In this document: positions 7,932-13,920 of the stretch, piece by piece
Layout of the letters: the number at the start of each line of letters is the position of its first letter
How positions within the stretch are numbered: position 1 is the stretch's first letter
Assembly: GCA_964625775.1 (NCBI GenBank)
Contig: CAZVEH010000057.1
Coordinates: 1 to 13,920, forward strand
From: GCA-2786165 sp964625775
GTDB taxonomy: Bacteria > Pseudomonadota > Gammaproteobacteria > Legionellales > Legionellaceae
DNA length: 13,920 nt
Direction: 5' to 3'
Notes under the pieces: model-generated
Database searches by the model: none
Told to the model about the DNA's origin: nothing
The model's input: the letters and a program-made list of their open reading frames with translations, nothing else
Program-made: the position numbers and the translations under genes

Positions 7932-7948
7932 CTTGTTCGGTACATTCT

Positions 7949-9751
7949 ATGCCTAATCTCCTTTATGATGTTTTAGGAGTGCAAAACGATATCGAATTAT
8001 TCGAATTTATCTCCAAAAGGCTGCTGTCTTTTCTGCCTCAACTGCGCAAAGATCAGGGTGCAGATCAGTTGCTGCCTGCTCTGGTTTCAGTATTGAAAGA
8101 ACGCGTCGGCTTGATCTTAGAAGGACTTTCTGAAAAAAAACTCAAAGAATTGCAGCAGAAATGTCTTGAAGGCATCCCTAGCATAAGCGCTAGAATGATC
8201 ATCGTACCCGATATTCAACACACAGAGTTCGAGTTTGATATCGGTGATACCCTAATCACCCCCTCAGGGGTCTATCAAATCAATCTCCATAAACAAGCTC
8301 AAAAAACACTGAATCAAGACCCGATGTCATCATGGGTGCATTTGATTCCAAAGACACAACAAAGCGAGCCTGTAGTGCTTGAGATGGATGCAAATATACA
8401 GCTTATTGCGGCGCTCAATCAAACAATGAGGCCGATCAATACCTCTTTATATCTGTCACAGGACCGCCATAGGGACGAATATATCTATTCAACCGTCACC
8501 GCAGCATTACTCTATCTTGCAAAAAATACTGAGAAGGAACTAAACTCTAAGAAAATACGGCAAAACAATCTGATTTTAAAAGCTTTGCGCTTTAAAACCG
8601 AAGGTGAATTATTGCAGGATGTCATCTCAACAACTCATTCCGAAAATTTAACTCAAAAAACCAGCAAAGAAACATCGTTGAAACAATTTTCTGATGCGGA
8701 GCTCAAAACTATACTTGAACAATGTGAACACTGGATACCGCTGTGTTCCCCCCGAATCATATCATGCCGAGAACTTCCCCCGGAGCGAGCTATCCACAAT
8801 GGTGATACGTTTTTATTGCCAACCGGATTGGTCCAGATTCAAAAAAACGCCGCTGGTAAGATTTTAAAACATCACGTTCTTAATCAACAACAAATCATTG
8901 CTTATGGCATGGGTACCTATCTGCCGCGAGAAGGTCACCCATCTAGAGTTTTTCAAGATGATCACATCTTGCCAATGACGCTTAATCCTTTTTTGGCAAA
9001 GCACCCAAAGGGGCTGTATATCACGCAAAAAGACTACCTGTGTGAGAACGTCACGCAAAACCTGGCCAAGCTTGTCAAAGTAGAACAAGAACAACGTGCC
9101 TTGGCACATAGCCATCATCCGTTTTTACTTTGGTCCTCAGTGCACACGCGGAACATTTCACGATCTGAGACAGATGTAGACCAAGCGCTTACCACAAAGG
9201 TTCAAAAAAAACCCTCCAAAGAAGTTCATCCAACCCAAAAAATATCTACCAAAGCATTGAAAACGTATGCTCGTAATTTTGAACGTTTTAGAAAGAACAT
9301 AGCAGATCATCCACACTCTACCTCAATTCAAAATACCCAGATCACCGCATTGCATGACAACACAAATGAGCCTCGTAGCCGGCAAGACATAGAGCATGCC
9401 ATGGAGGACATCAAGAATCACTTAAATGCTAGCATCGAACCCAATGCCTATAAGCTTCAGAAAGAGCGTGATACCATTCAGCTTTTCGATTCGAAACAAA
9501 TCGTCATGGAAACCTCATCAGATACAGTAACGATATTCAAACCCCTGATGAAAAATAGCAAACTGACTCCCGCAGAAAAAGCAACATTATTTTTGAAAGC
9601 CTTGGGCATACCACCCTTGAATGGCAGAAATTCAATTGAAATTTCAGGCGGCAATCGCACGTTAAGAACAGCGATTCAAGAAGCATTCGATCATTACTTA
9701 AGCATAGAAAACATTAAAGAGATCCCGGTAAAACCACAATCCCTGCGTTAA
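7949..9751 (+). CDS. Orphan 600-residue protein with duplicated domain
   Basis: I do not recognise this protein. It is soluble by sequence, with no signal peptide or membrane segment. It contains two related units of equal length, about residues 60-197 and 247-384. Each begins with a helix (LSEKKLKELQQKC against FSDAELKTILEQC), continues through IP-x3-x-RMI / IP-x3-PRII, then a beta-type core DIGDTLITPSGVYQI / HNGDTFLLPTGLVQI, and ends with SLYLSQ / GLYITQ followed by a helix. Residues 400-480 are polar and probably flexible. A conserved-looking C-terminal segment (about 528-580, LTPAEKATLFLKALGIPP and GGNRTLRTAI) follows. The ATG lacks a clear Shine-Dalgarno. It has its own promoter and is convergent with another orphan gene. 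A secreted effector is possible given the apparent lineage, but nothing in the sequence proves it. Confidence 0.8.
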   Translation: MPNLLYDVLGVQNDIELFEFISKRLLSFLPQLRKDQGADQLLPALVSVLKERVGLILEGLSEKKLKELQQKCLEGIPSISARMIIVPDIQHTEFEFDIGDTLITPSGVYQINLHKQAQKTLNQDPMSSWVHLIPKTQQSEPVVLEMDANIQLIAALNQTMRPINTSLYLSQDRHRDEYIYSTVTAALLYLAKNTEKELNSKKIRQNNLILKALRFKTEGELLQDVISTTHSENLTQKTSKETSLKQFSDAELKTILEQCEHWIPLCSPRIISCRELPPERAIHNGDTFLLPTGLVQIQKNAAGKILKHHVLNQQQIIAYGMGTYLPREGHPSRVFQDDHILPMTLNPFLAKHPKGLYITQKDYLCENVTQNLAKLVKVEQEQRALAHSHHPFLLWSSVHTRNISRSETDVDQALTTKVQKKPSKEVHPTQKISTKALKTYARNFERFRKNIADHPHSTSIQNTQITALHDNTNEPRSRQDIEHAMEDIKNHLNASIEPNAYKLQKERDTIQLFDSKQIVMETSSDTVTIFKPLMKNSKLTPAEKATLFLKALGIPPLNGRNSIEISGGNRTLRTAIQEAFDHYLSIENIKEIPVKPQSLR

Positions 9752-9773
9752 GAGATGCTAAATCATCCTAATC

Positions 9774-10388
9774 CTAAAAAATATTCTTATAAATCTCAAA
9801 GTGTTCTTCGTTGGTCAACACATTAGGATGCTCAATGATTTTCAGTAACGCACCACCTAGAATACGATTCAGATCTTTGGCATGCTGATGACCAGAAAAC
9901 GCCAAAATTGCGGCTACGGCCAATATCAGCAGCGTACAGCCCGTGCTCAATCCTATGGATGTAGCCCCCGCAACAAAGGTGAGAATAGCCGCAGCGATGT
10001 AGCTCAGACCCTCAAATGTACGATGTTTTTCTATGTGTACACCCAACGACACAACCTGAGTTTTAAACACATCTGAGGATATTTGTGCATGAAGATATTG
10101 ATGGGTAGCTCCTAGAATATTCGCCAGATCATCTAGGTTTTTTTGATGTCGAATCGATTTTTTAAGCTGTTTTATAATGTGAATCAAGTGATCCAGATCA
10201 GACTGCAATGTTTTGTCCAAAGGTTGCATCGCGTTGAGTTGCGTTAATTGCAACAAAAAGTAGCGCTCATCTAAAACCACTGATGTTTGGGTTGTGAAAA
10301 AACCCGCCATAGAATTCTTTATAAGACACCAAGCCATTATAGACTCATCATCTAGAGCCAAAGCTAGGCCATTATACTTAAGTGCCAT
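9774..10388 (-). CDS. Orphan protein with C-terminal membrane hairpin
   Basis: I do not recognise this 204-residue protein. From the ATG at 10388 (MALKYNG) the first 125 residues are polar and mostly helical, with a Leu/Ile/Lys-rich stretch around 60-90 that could form a coiled coil. Residues about 128-166 form a long hydrophobic stretch broken by a small Gly/Ser/Thr turn, consistent with two membrane helices. A polar tail of about 38 residues ends the protein. The start is chosen because GGAG lies six bases upstream and a TATAAT box lies just before it. The open frame extends to 10463, but that would place the promoter inside the gene. The layout echoes the orphan at 1702-2301, though I see no sequence similarity between them. 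Confidence 0.72.
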   Translation of the reverse strand: MALKYNGLALALDDESIMAWCLIKNSMAGFFTTQTSVVLDERYFLLQLTQLNAMQPLDKTLQSDLDHLIHIIKQLKKSIRHQKNLDDLANILGATHQYLHAQISSDVFKTQVVSLGVHIEKHRTFEGLSYIAAAILTFVAGATSIGLSTGCTLLILAVAAILAFSGHQHAKDLNRILGGALLKIIEHPNVLTNEEHFEIYKNIF

Positions 10389-10416
10389 AACGGTCTCCAC
10401 AACAGTGAAAGTCCTT

Positions 10417-10422
10417 ATTATA
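10417..10422 (-). promoter_or_regulatory. -10 box for the 204-residue orphan gene
   Basis: A perfect TATAAT on the minus strand would start transcription near 10410, about 22 bases before the ATG. The -35 region is weak (TTTAAC at a 17-base spacing). It lies in the 78-base gap after pyrD, so the gene need not depend on pyrD transcription. Confidence 0.5.
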
Positions 10423-10466
10423 ACACAAAAGGGCATATTGTTAAATAATTGACAAACAAACAACTA

Positions 10467-11465
10467 TTATTTATCCGTTTTGCTCAACAAAGGAACTAAA
10501 TCAGGTCCGCGATAAATCAAACCCGTATACACTTGTAACAAGTCCGCACCAGCGGATATTTTTTGTTGGGCAGCTTCTGGAGTATCCACGCCCCCTACGC
10601 CAATCAAGGCGACGTCATTACCCACAATTTGCCTGAGCAAAGCCAAACACTCTGTAGAGCGCAGCAACAAAGGCTTGCCACTCAAACCTCCTACCTCTTG
10701 CCCGAACGGTAAGTGCTGAACTGCGCTGCGCATACAGGTGGTATTGGTGGCAATGATGCCATCTAGTTGTTGGCTTTGAATCACGTCCGCCATTGATTTC
10801 AAGGTTTCGTCGGTTTCATCAGGCGATATTTTAACCACCAAAGGAACATAGCGTGCATAAAGATCCGCCAAACGCAATTGCTCTTGACGCAAGGTACGCA
10901 TCAAATGCAAAAAATAGGCTGTTTGCTGTAATTGGCGTAAATCCGGCGTATTGGGAGAAGAAATATTGATGGTCACATACGATGCATATGGATACACGCG
11001 ATGTAAGCAATACAAGTAATCCTCTTGCGCTTGATTCAACGAGGTTTCTTTGCCTTTACCTATATTGATGCCTAGAATTCCTGAATAATGCGCTTGGGTG
11101 ATGTACTTGACCAAAGCATCTACCCCTGGATTGTTAAAACCCAAACGGTTGATCAATGCCCCTGCTTGTGGCAGTCGGAACAAACGTGGTTTTGGATTGC
11201 CCAGTTGTGGCCTTGGGGTCACTGTTCCGATCTCAATAAAAGCAAACCCTAGTTTTGCCAAAACATCGAGGTATTGTCCTGATTTATCAAACCCCGCAGC
11301 CAATCCTATTTTATGAGGGAAATGCAACCCCATCACCTGCTTTGGATTCATAGTTGGTTTTTGAAAATATCCTGCTGGCACACACTGCAATAGCTTCATT
11401 GCACAGGTATGAGCACGTTCCGGATCAAGCAAAAATAACATGGGTTTTAGCAGTGAATATATCAA
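10467..11465 (-). CDS. pyrD: Dihydroorotate dehydrogenase, class 2 (quinone)
   Basis: Oxidises dihydroorotate to orotate in pyrimidine synthesis, passing electrons through FMN to membrane quinone. The 332 residues match the class 2 family, with an N-terminal helical membrane-association segment (1-40, LDPERAH) absent from class 1. Visible are AAGFDK with K61, NRLGFNN (106-112), NISSPNT with the catalytic serine S170, VVKISPD (210-216), the ATNTT segment (239-243) and the FMN-phosphate site GVGGV (289-293). The start is TTG at 11465: AAGGA lies seven bases upstream, no suitable ATG exists, and the resulting N-terminus aligns with the E. coli protein as I recall it. The gene is divergent from the BON-domain gene. 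Confidence 0.95.
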   Translation of the reverse strand: MIYSLLKPMLFLLDPERAHTCAMKLLQCVPAGYFQKPTMNPKQVMGLHFPHKIGLAAGFDKSGQYLDVLAKLGFAFIEIGTVTPRPQLGNPKPRLFRLPQAGALINRLGFNNPGVDALVKYITQAHYSGILGINIGKGKETSLNQAQEDYLYCLHRVYPYASYVTINISSPNTPDLRQLQQTAYFLHLMRTLRQEQLRLADLYARYVPLVVKISPDETDETLKSMADVIQSQQLDGIIATNTTCMRSAVQHLPFGQEVGGLSGKPLLLRSTECLALLRQIVGNDVALIGVGGVDTPEAAQQKISAGADLLQVYTGLIYRGPDLVPLLSKTDK

Positions 11466-11539
11466 ATTGATGTCCTTATGAATCCATCACACTTTAATCT
11501 GACCCGTACTGGTTTACCTAGAGAAGAGATACCGATGTT

Positions 11540-11567
11540 TTGCGTCCATCTTGTTTAATGCTATACT
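11540..11567 (+). promoter_or_regulatory. Probable promoter for the BON-domain gene
   Basis: TTGCGT (11540-11545) and TATACT (11562-11567) are 16 bases apart. The implied start near 11574 leaves a leader of about 24 bases before the ATG at 11598. The -10 hexamer is the same as that upstream of the 600-residue gene. Confidence 0.5.
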
Positions 11568-11597
11568 CGCCATATTACCCTTATTTTGCAAGCACTT

Positions 11598-12155
11598 ATG
11601 CGTATTTCTATCCGAGTTTTTTTCTTAGCTGCTTTATTGTGCTTAAGTCATGTTACGCATGCAACGGATTTGCAAGGTTTGGGTCAAAAATGGTCTGATA
11701 CCATGATCACGACCAAAATAAAAACACAGTTTACAAAAAATAAAAATCTAAATCCCTTGAAAATTTCTGTGACCACCAAAAAAGGGGTTGTCACCTTAAA
11801 AGGACATGCAAAAAATAAACCCGCTTTTGTGGATGCTTTACGAATTGTCACCAGTACTAAAGGGGTACGCTCCATCAACACCACTGAGTTTGACATAAAA
11901 TCCGTCAACTCTGCTTTCGCAGATGCCTATATCACCGCGAAAATTGAAGCAGCCATTTTAGAGTCTAAAGTCTTCGATGACGAGTCAATTCCTCTGGTGG
12001 GCATCAATGCATCGACAACCAATGGTGTTGTCACTTTGACAGGCACGGTCAAACATAAACGATCTATTGTAGCTATATTGAAACGAGCCGAACGCGTCCA
12101 TGGTGTCAAGAAAATTCGTTCTCATTTAAAAGTTGACGAGGAGCATCATGACTAA
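11598..12155 (+). CDS. Periplasmic protein with two BON domains (OsmY-like)
   Basis: The 185-residue product has a Sec signal peptide (about residues 1-22, a hydrophobic core followed by THA and a probable cleavage before TDLQ). Two BON domains follow, about 35-100 and 110-180, each with the typical helix (TKIKTQF, AKIEAAI) and the GVVTLKG / GVVTLTG strand. BON domains bind phospholipid surfaces, and the E. coli relative OsmY is a stress-induced periplasmic protein; a role in envelope maintenance is inferred. An in-frame TTG at 11586 would add four residues, but the ATG gives a more typical signal peptide. The next gene starts 15 bases after the stop and is probably cotranscribed. Confidence 0.9.
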   Translation: MRISIRVFFLAALLCLSHVTHATDLQGLGQKWSDTMITTKIKTQFTKNKNLNPLKISVTTKKGVVTLKGHAKNKPAFVDALRIVTSTKGVRSINTTEFDIKSVNSAFADAYITAKIEAAILESKVFDDESIPLVGINASTTNGVVTLTGTVKHKRSIVAILKRAERVHGVKKIRSHLKVDEEHHD

Positions 12156-12170
12156 AACTGAGATCTTTCT

Positions 12171-12875
12171 ATGAAACCTACTGTTTTGGTCATCAGCTGT
12201 GAACATGCTGTCAACAAAGTCCCGTCAAAGTACGCATCGCTGTTTGAGCGAAAAAAATTGATTCTCAAAACTCACCGTGCTTATGATTTCGGTGCAACCG
12301 AGATCTCAACACATCTGCAAAAGAAACTGGATTGTGATTTGGTACAAACCAAAGTAACCCGCTTATTGATTGACTGTGATCACAGTTTACACCATGCAAA
12401 TTGCTTCTCTAAATTCAGCAAGAAACTTCCTGATGCAGAAAAAAACAACCTGATCGAAAAATACTATGATCCTTTTCATCAAGAGCTAAAAGATATTATA
12501 TCGACTCATATAGCTAAAAAACAACAGGTATTGCACGTCTCCATCTATACCTTCATGCCTATCTTAAAAGGATTATTTTTGAACACTGGCCTGGGCGTAT
12601 TGTATGATTCACATCGTCATGCTGAAAAGGAAGTGGCACGCATCATGCATGGGTTGTTGTTACAAGAACCCCCCGCTTATAAAGTAAGATTAAATTACCC
12701 TTTTCCGGGTACACATGATTATGTGTTGCAATCGCTGCGAAACTCTTTTGCAGAAAGGGATTATTTGGGCATCAAATTAGGCATCAATCAAGCGTTGATT
12801 GCCACACCACAAGAATTACATGCTGTATGTAGCACGTTGAGTCATAGCTTGAATGAGTTACTTGAACTACTCTGA
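12171..12875 (+). CDS. N-formylglutamate amidohydrolase family protein
   Basis: The 234-residue cytoplasmic protein has the family's ordered motifs: CEHAVNKVP (10-18), H35 and D39 in HRAYDFGA, a TRLLIDCDHS segment (63-72), H122, GLGVLYD (140-146), RLNYPFPGTHD (173-183) and a C-terminal GIKLGINQ (200-207). Members of this family (PF05013) hydrolyse N-formylglutamate or related N-acyl amino acids using a bound metal. The histidine-degradation genes that usually accompany the true hutG enzyme are absent, so the substrate here is unknown and I give no symbol. It likely shares a transcript with the BON-domain gene. Its stop lies only ten bases from the end of fur on the other strand. Confidence 0.85.
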   Translation: MKPTVLVISCEHAVNKVPSKYASLFERKKLILKTHRAYDFGATEISTHLQKKLDCDLVQTKVTRLLIDCDHSLHHANCFSKFSKKLPDAEKNNLIEKYYDPFHQELKDIISTHIAKKQQVLHVSIYTFMPILKGLFLNTGLGVLYDSHRHAEKEVARIMHGLLLQEPPAYKVRLNYPFPGTHDYVLQSLRNSFAERDYLGIKLGINQALIATPQELHAVCSTLSHSLNELLELL

Positions 12876-12885
12876 TGAGTCAGAG

Positions 12886-13293
12886 CTAGCATTTAGGACA
12901 AACACCATAAATGTTTAAGGCATGACCTGTCATTTTAAACTTGGCTTTGGCTGCAATTTTATGTTGGCGCGACTCAATGATTTCATCCAAAAACTCCTCA
13001 ACAAAACCACATTTAACGCAAACAAGATGATCGTGATGCGTTTCTTGGCGCAATTCAAATACCGAATATCCACCTTCAAAATTGTGGCGATCAATCAAGC
13101 CGGCTGCTTCAAATTGGGTTAATACACGGTACACCGTTGCTAAACTGACCTCTTCACCGAGATCAATCAAGGTTTTATAGACGCCTTCTGCACTTAAGTG
13201 ATGTTGATTAGCCTGTTCAAGAACTTGCAATATTTTCAATCGAGGTGTGGTAATTTTCAACCCTGCTGATTTTAATTGTTTATTTTCTAACAC
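12886..13293 (-). CDS. fur: Ferric uptake regulator Fur
   Basis: An iron-responsive dimeric DNA-binding repressor. The 135 residues contain the N-terminal winged-helix domain (about 1-82; recognition region SLATVYRVLTQFE) and the C-terminal metal/dimerisation domain. Metal ligands are recognisable: H31/H32 and E80, then H86, H87, D88 and H89 in HHDHLVC, plus E107 and H124. The structural zinc pairs C92-x2-C95 and C132-x2-C135 are both intact. The start is GTG at 13293, with GAGGA seven bases upstream; the nearby ATG runs into a stop after four codons. Divergence from bamE is the conserved gammaproteobacterial arrangement. I see no convincing Fur box in its own upstream region. Confidence 0.96.
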   Translation of the reverse strand: MLENKQLKSAGLKITTPRLKILQVLEQANQHHLSAEGVYKTLIDLGEEVSLATVYRVLTQFEAAGLIDRHNFEGGYSVFELRQETHHDHLVCVKCGFVEEFLDEIIESRQHKIAAKAKFKMTGHALNIYGVCPKC

Positions 13294-13334
13294 CCGAGCA
13301 TCCTCACAACGATCTATGAATTGAGTTTAAGAGT

Positions 13335-13363
13335 TTGCATGATACAATGCGCTACACTCTAAT
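13335..13363 (+). promoter_or_regulatory. Probable promoter for bamE
   Basis: TTGCAT (13335-13340) and TCTAAT (13358-13363) are 17 bases apart, in the 95-base region between the divergent fur and bamE genes. The -10 matches the consensus at five of six bases and the -35 at three of six. Confidence 0.45.
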
Positions 13364-13388
13364 TTGGCTACTACTATAAGGCAAAAAA

Positions 13389-13703
13389 ATGCGAATGAAA
13401 ACCGTTCTTATCCTAATAAGCATTATTCTACCACTAACTCATTGTTTATCTTACGATTTCTCAAAAAGAAAAGTTCAGCAAGGCAATATTATATCTCCGG
13501 CGCACATCAAACATCTGCACTTGGGCATGAGTAAATCTGATGCGGCTATCCTAATGGGGTCAAGTTTGATCAGTCCCATGTTTGATCTCGACCGCTGGGA
13601 TTATGCTTATACCGTCCGCAAAGGCTCTGGTCCTAATGCGGTACGCCATATCAGTTTATATTTTTCCAATGATCGTTTGGTTAAAATCGAAAAGAAACTG
13701 TAA
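13389..13703 (+). CDS. bamE: Outer membrane assembly lipoprotein BamE
   Basis: A small lipoprotein of the BAM complex, which inserts beta-barrel proteins into the outer membrane. The 104 residues start with a lipoprotein signal peptide whose hydrophobic core ends in LTHC, making C19 the lipidated residue. The histidine just before the cysteine is unusual, as the position normally holds a small residue. The mature part has the family landmarks QQGNIISPAHIKHLHLGMS (about 30-48), the RWDYAY core (68-73) and the final strand with ISLYFSNDRLVKIE. AAGG lies seven bases before the ATG. It was formerly called SmpA/OmlA. Confidence 0.92.
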   Translation: MRMKTVLILISIILPLTHCLSYDFSKRKVQQGNIISPAHIKHLHLGMSKSDAAILMGSSLISPMFDLDRWDYAYTVRKGSGPNAVRHISLYFSNDRLVKIEKKL

Positions 13704-13707
13704 GTAT

Positions 13708-13741
13708 TTGCCTGAACAAGCATGCTCACCCCCCAGGGCAA
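13708..13741 (+). terminator. Weak hairpin after bamE
   Basis: TTGCCTG (13708-13714) can pair with CAGGGCAA (13734-13741) with one bulged base and a large loop containing the palindrome AGCATGCT. The stem is short and is followed by an A/T-rich stretch rather than a uridine run, so a terminator role is uncertain. Confidence 0.25.
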
Positions 13742-13773
13742 GCGCATCTAAATAAATATAGTATAACCAGTGT

Positions 13774-13862
13774 GCCTACGTTCCTCGCTTTATGCGCGGA
13801 ATCCAGTTTCAATCTCGAATCAAGATCGCCTGGATACCGTGCATAAAGCACGGTAGGTAGGC
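13774..13862. repeat. Palindromic repeat element with 33-bp arms
   Basis: The arms at 13774-13806 and 13830-13862 are reverse complements at most of 33 positions, sharing GCATAAAGC, CTGGAT and the terminal GCCTAC/GTAGGC. A 23-base loop separates them. The element has no coding capacity and resembles a small non-autonomous repeat (MITE- or REP-like). It lies 10 bases from a copy of the dispersed repeat. Confidence 0.75.
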
Positions 13863-13872
13863 GAAAAAGATG

Positions 13873-13920
13873 GTAACTCCCCACGTCATCCCGAGCGCAG
13901 CGAGGGATCTCCTGTCGTGT
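13873..13920 (-). repeat. Short dispersed repeat, right copy (inverted)
   Basis: This is the reverse complement of 45-90 over the whole unit, with two extra bases. It reaches the window edge, so the true right boundary cannot be seen. Confidence 0.8.

Noticed and set aside
13294..13388. Fur box in the fur/bamE intergenic region
   Set aside because: Only a short GCAT...ATGC dyad near 13338-13351 was found, with no GATAATGAT-type repeats.
45..13920. Whole window as a composite transposon bounded by inverted repeats
   Set aside because: The bounding repeats are short, a third copy lies inside, no transposase is present, and the content is core housekeeping genes.

Overview
The window reads as a stretch of a gammaproteobacterial chromosome, most likely an intracellular or Legionella/Coxiella-type lineage (order Legionellales). 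The evidence is indirect. It has a divergent fur/bamE pair, a class 2 PyrD, RimO and a proC-yggT pair, all of ordinary gammaproteobacterial form. It also has tandem MFS transporters that look like the phagosomal (Pht/Fpt-type) family, and three unrecognised proteins of the kind that are common in host-associated Legionellales. No rRNA, tRNA, CRISPR array, transposase or phage gene was seen.

Layout. Bases 1-238 hold a short dispersed repeat and no gene. proC and yggT (239-1607, +) form a tight two-gene unit. An imperfect palindrome separates them from a convergent orphan gene for a Pro/Ser/Thr-rich protein with a C-terminal membrane hairpin (1702-2301, -). A 332-bp gap holds a second, diverged repeat copy and a good promoter for rimO. 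rimO, two paralogous MFS transporters and deoB (2634-7811, +) run as one compact block. The two transporters next to phosphopentomutase suggest nucleoside uptake and use of the pentose. A separate promoter then drives a 600-residue protein with an internal duplication (7949-9751, +). Convergent to it are a 204-residue membrane-hairpin protein (9774-10388, -) and pyrD (10467-11465, -). Divergent from pyrD are a periplasmic BON-domain protein and an N-formylglutamate amidohydrolase-family protein (11598-12875, +). fur (-) and bamE (+) are divergent at 12886-13703. The last 217 bp hold a 33-bp-arm palindromic element and an inverted copy of the repeat at the left edge.

Housekeeping functions dominate: proline synthesis, ribosomal protein S12 modification, pyrimidine synthesis, iron regulation and outer-membrane assembly. 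Several genes start at non-ATG codons (TTG for the first MFS gene and pyrD, GTG for fur), each with a well-placed Shine-Dalgarno sequence. The most novel material is the duplicated-domain 600-residue protein, the two membrane-hairpin proteins, and the short palindromic repeats in the intergenic gaps. No defence system or other complete accessory system could be supported.
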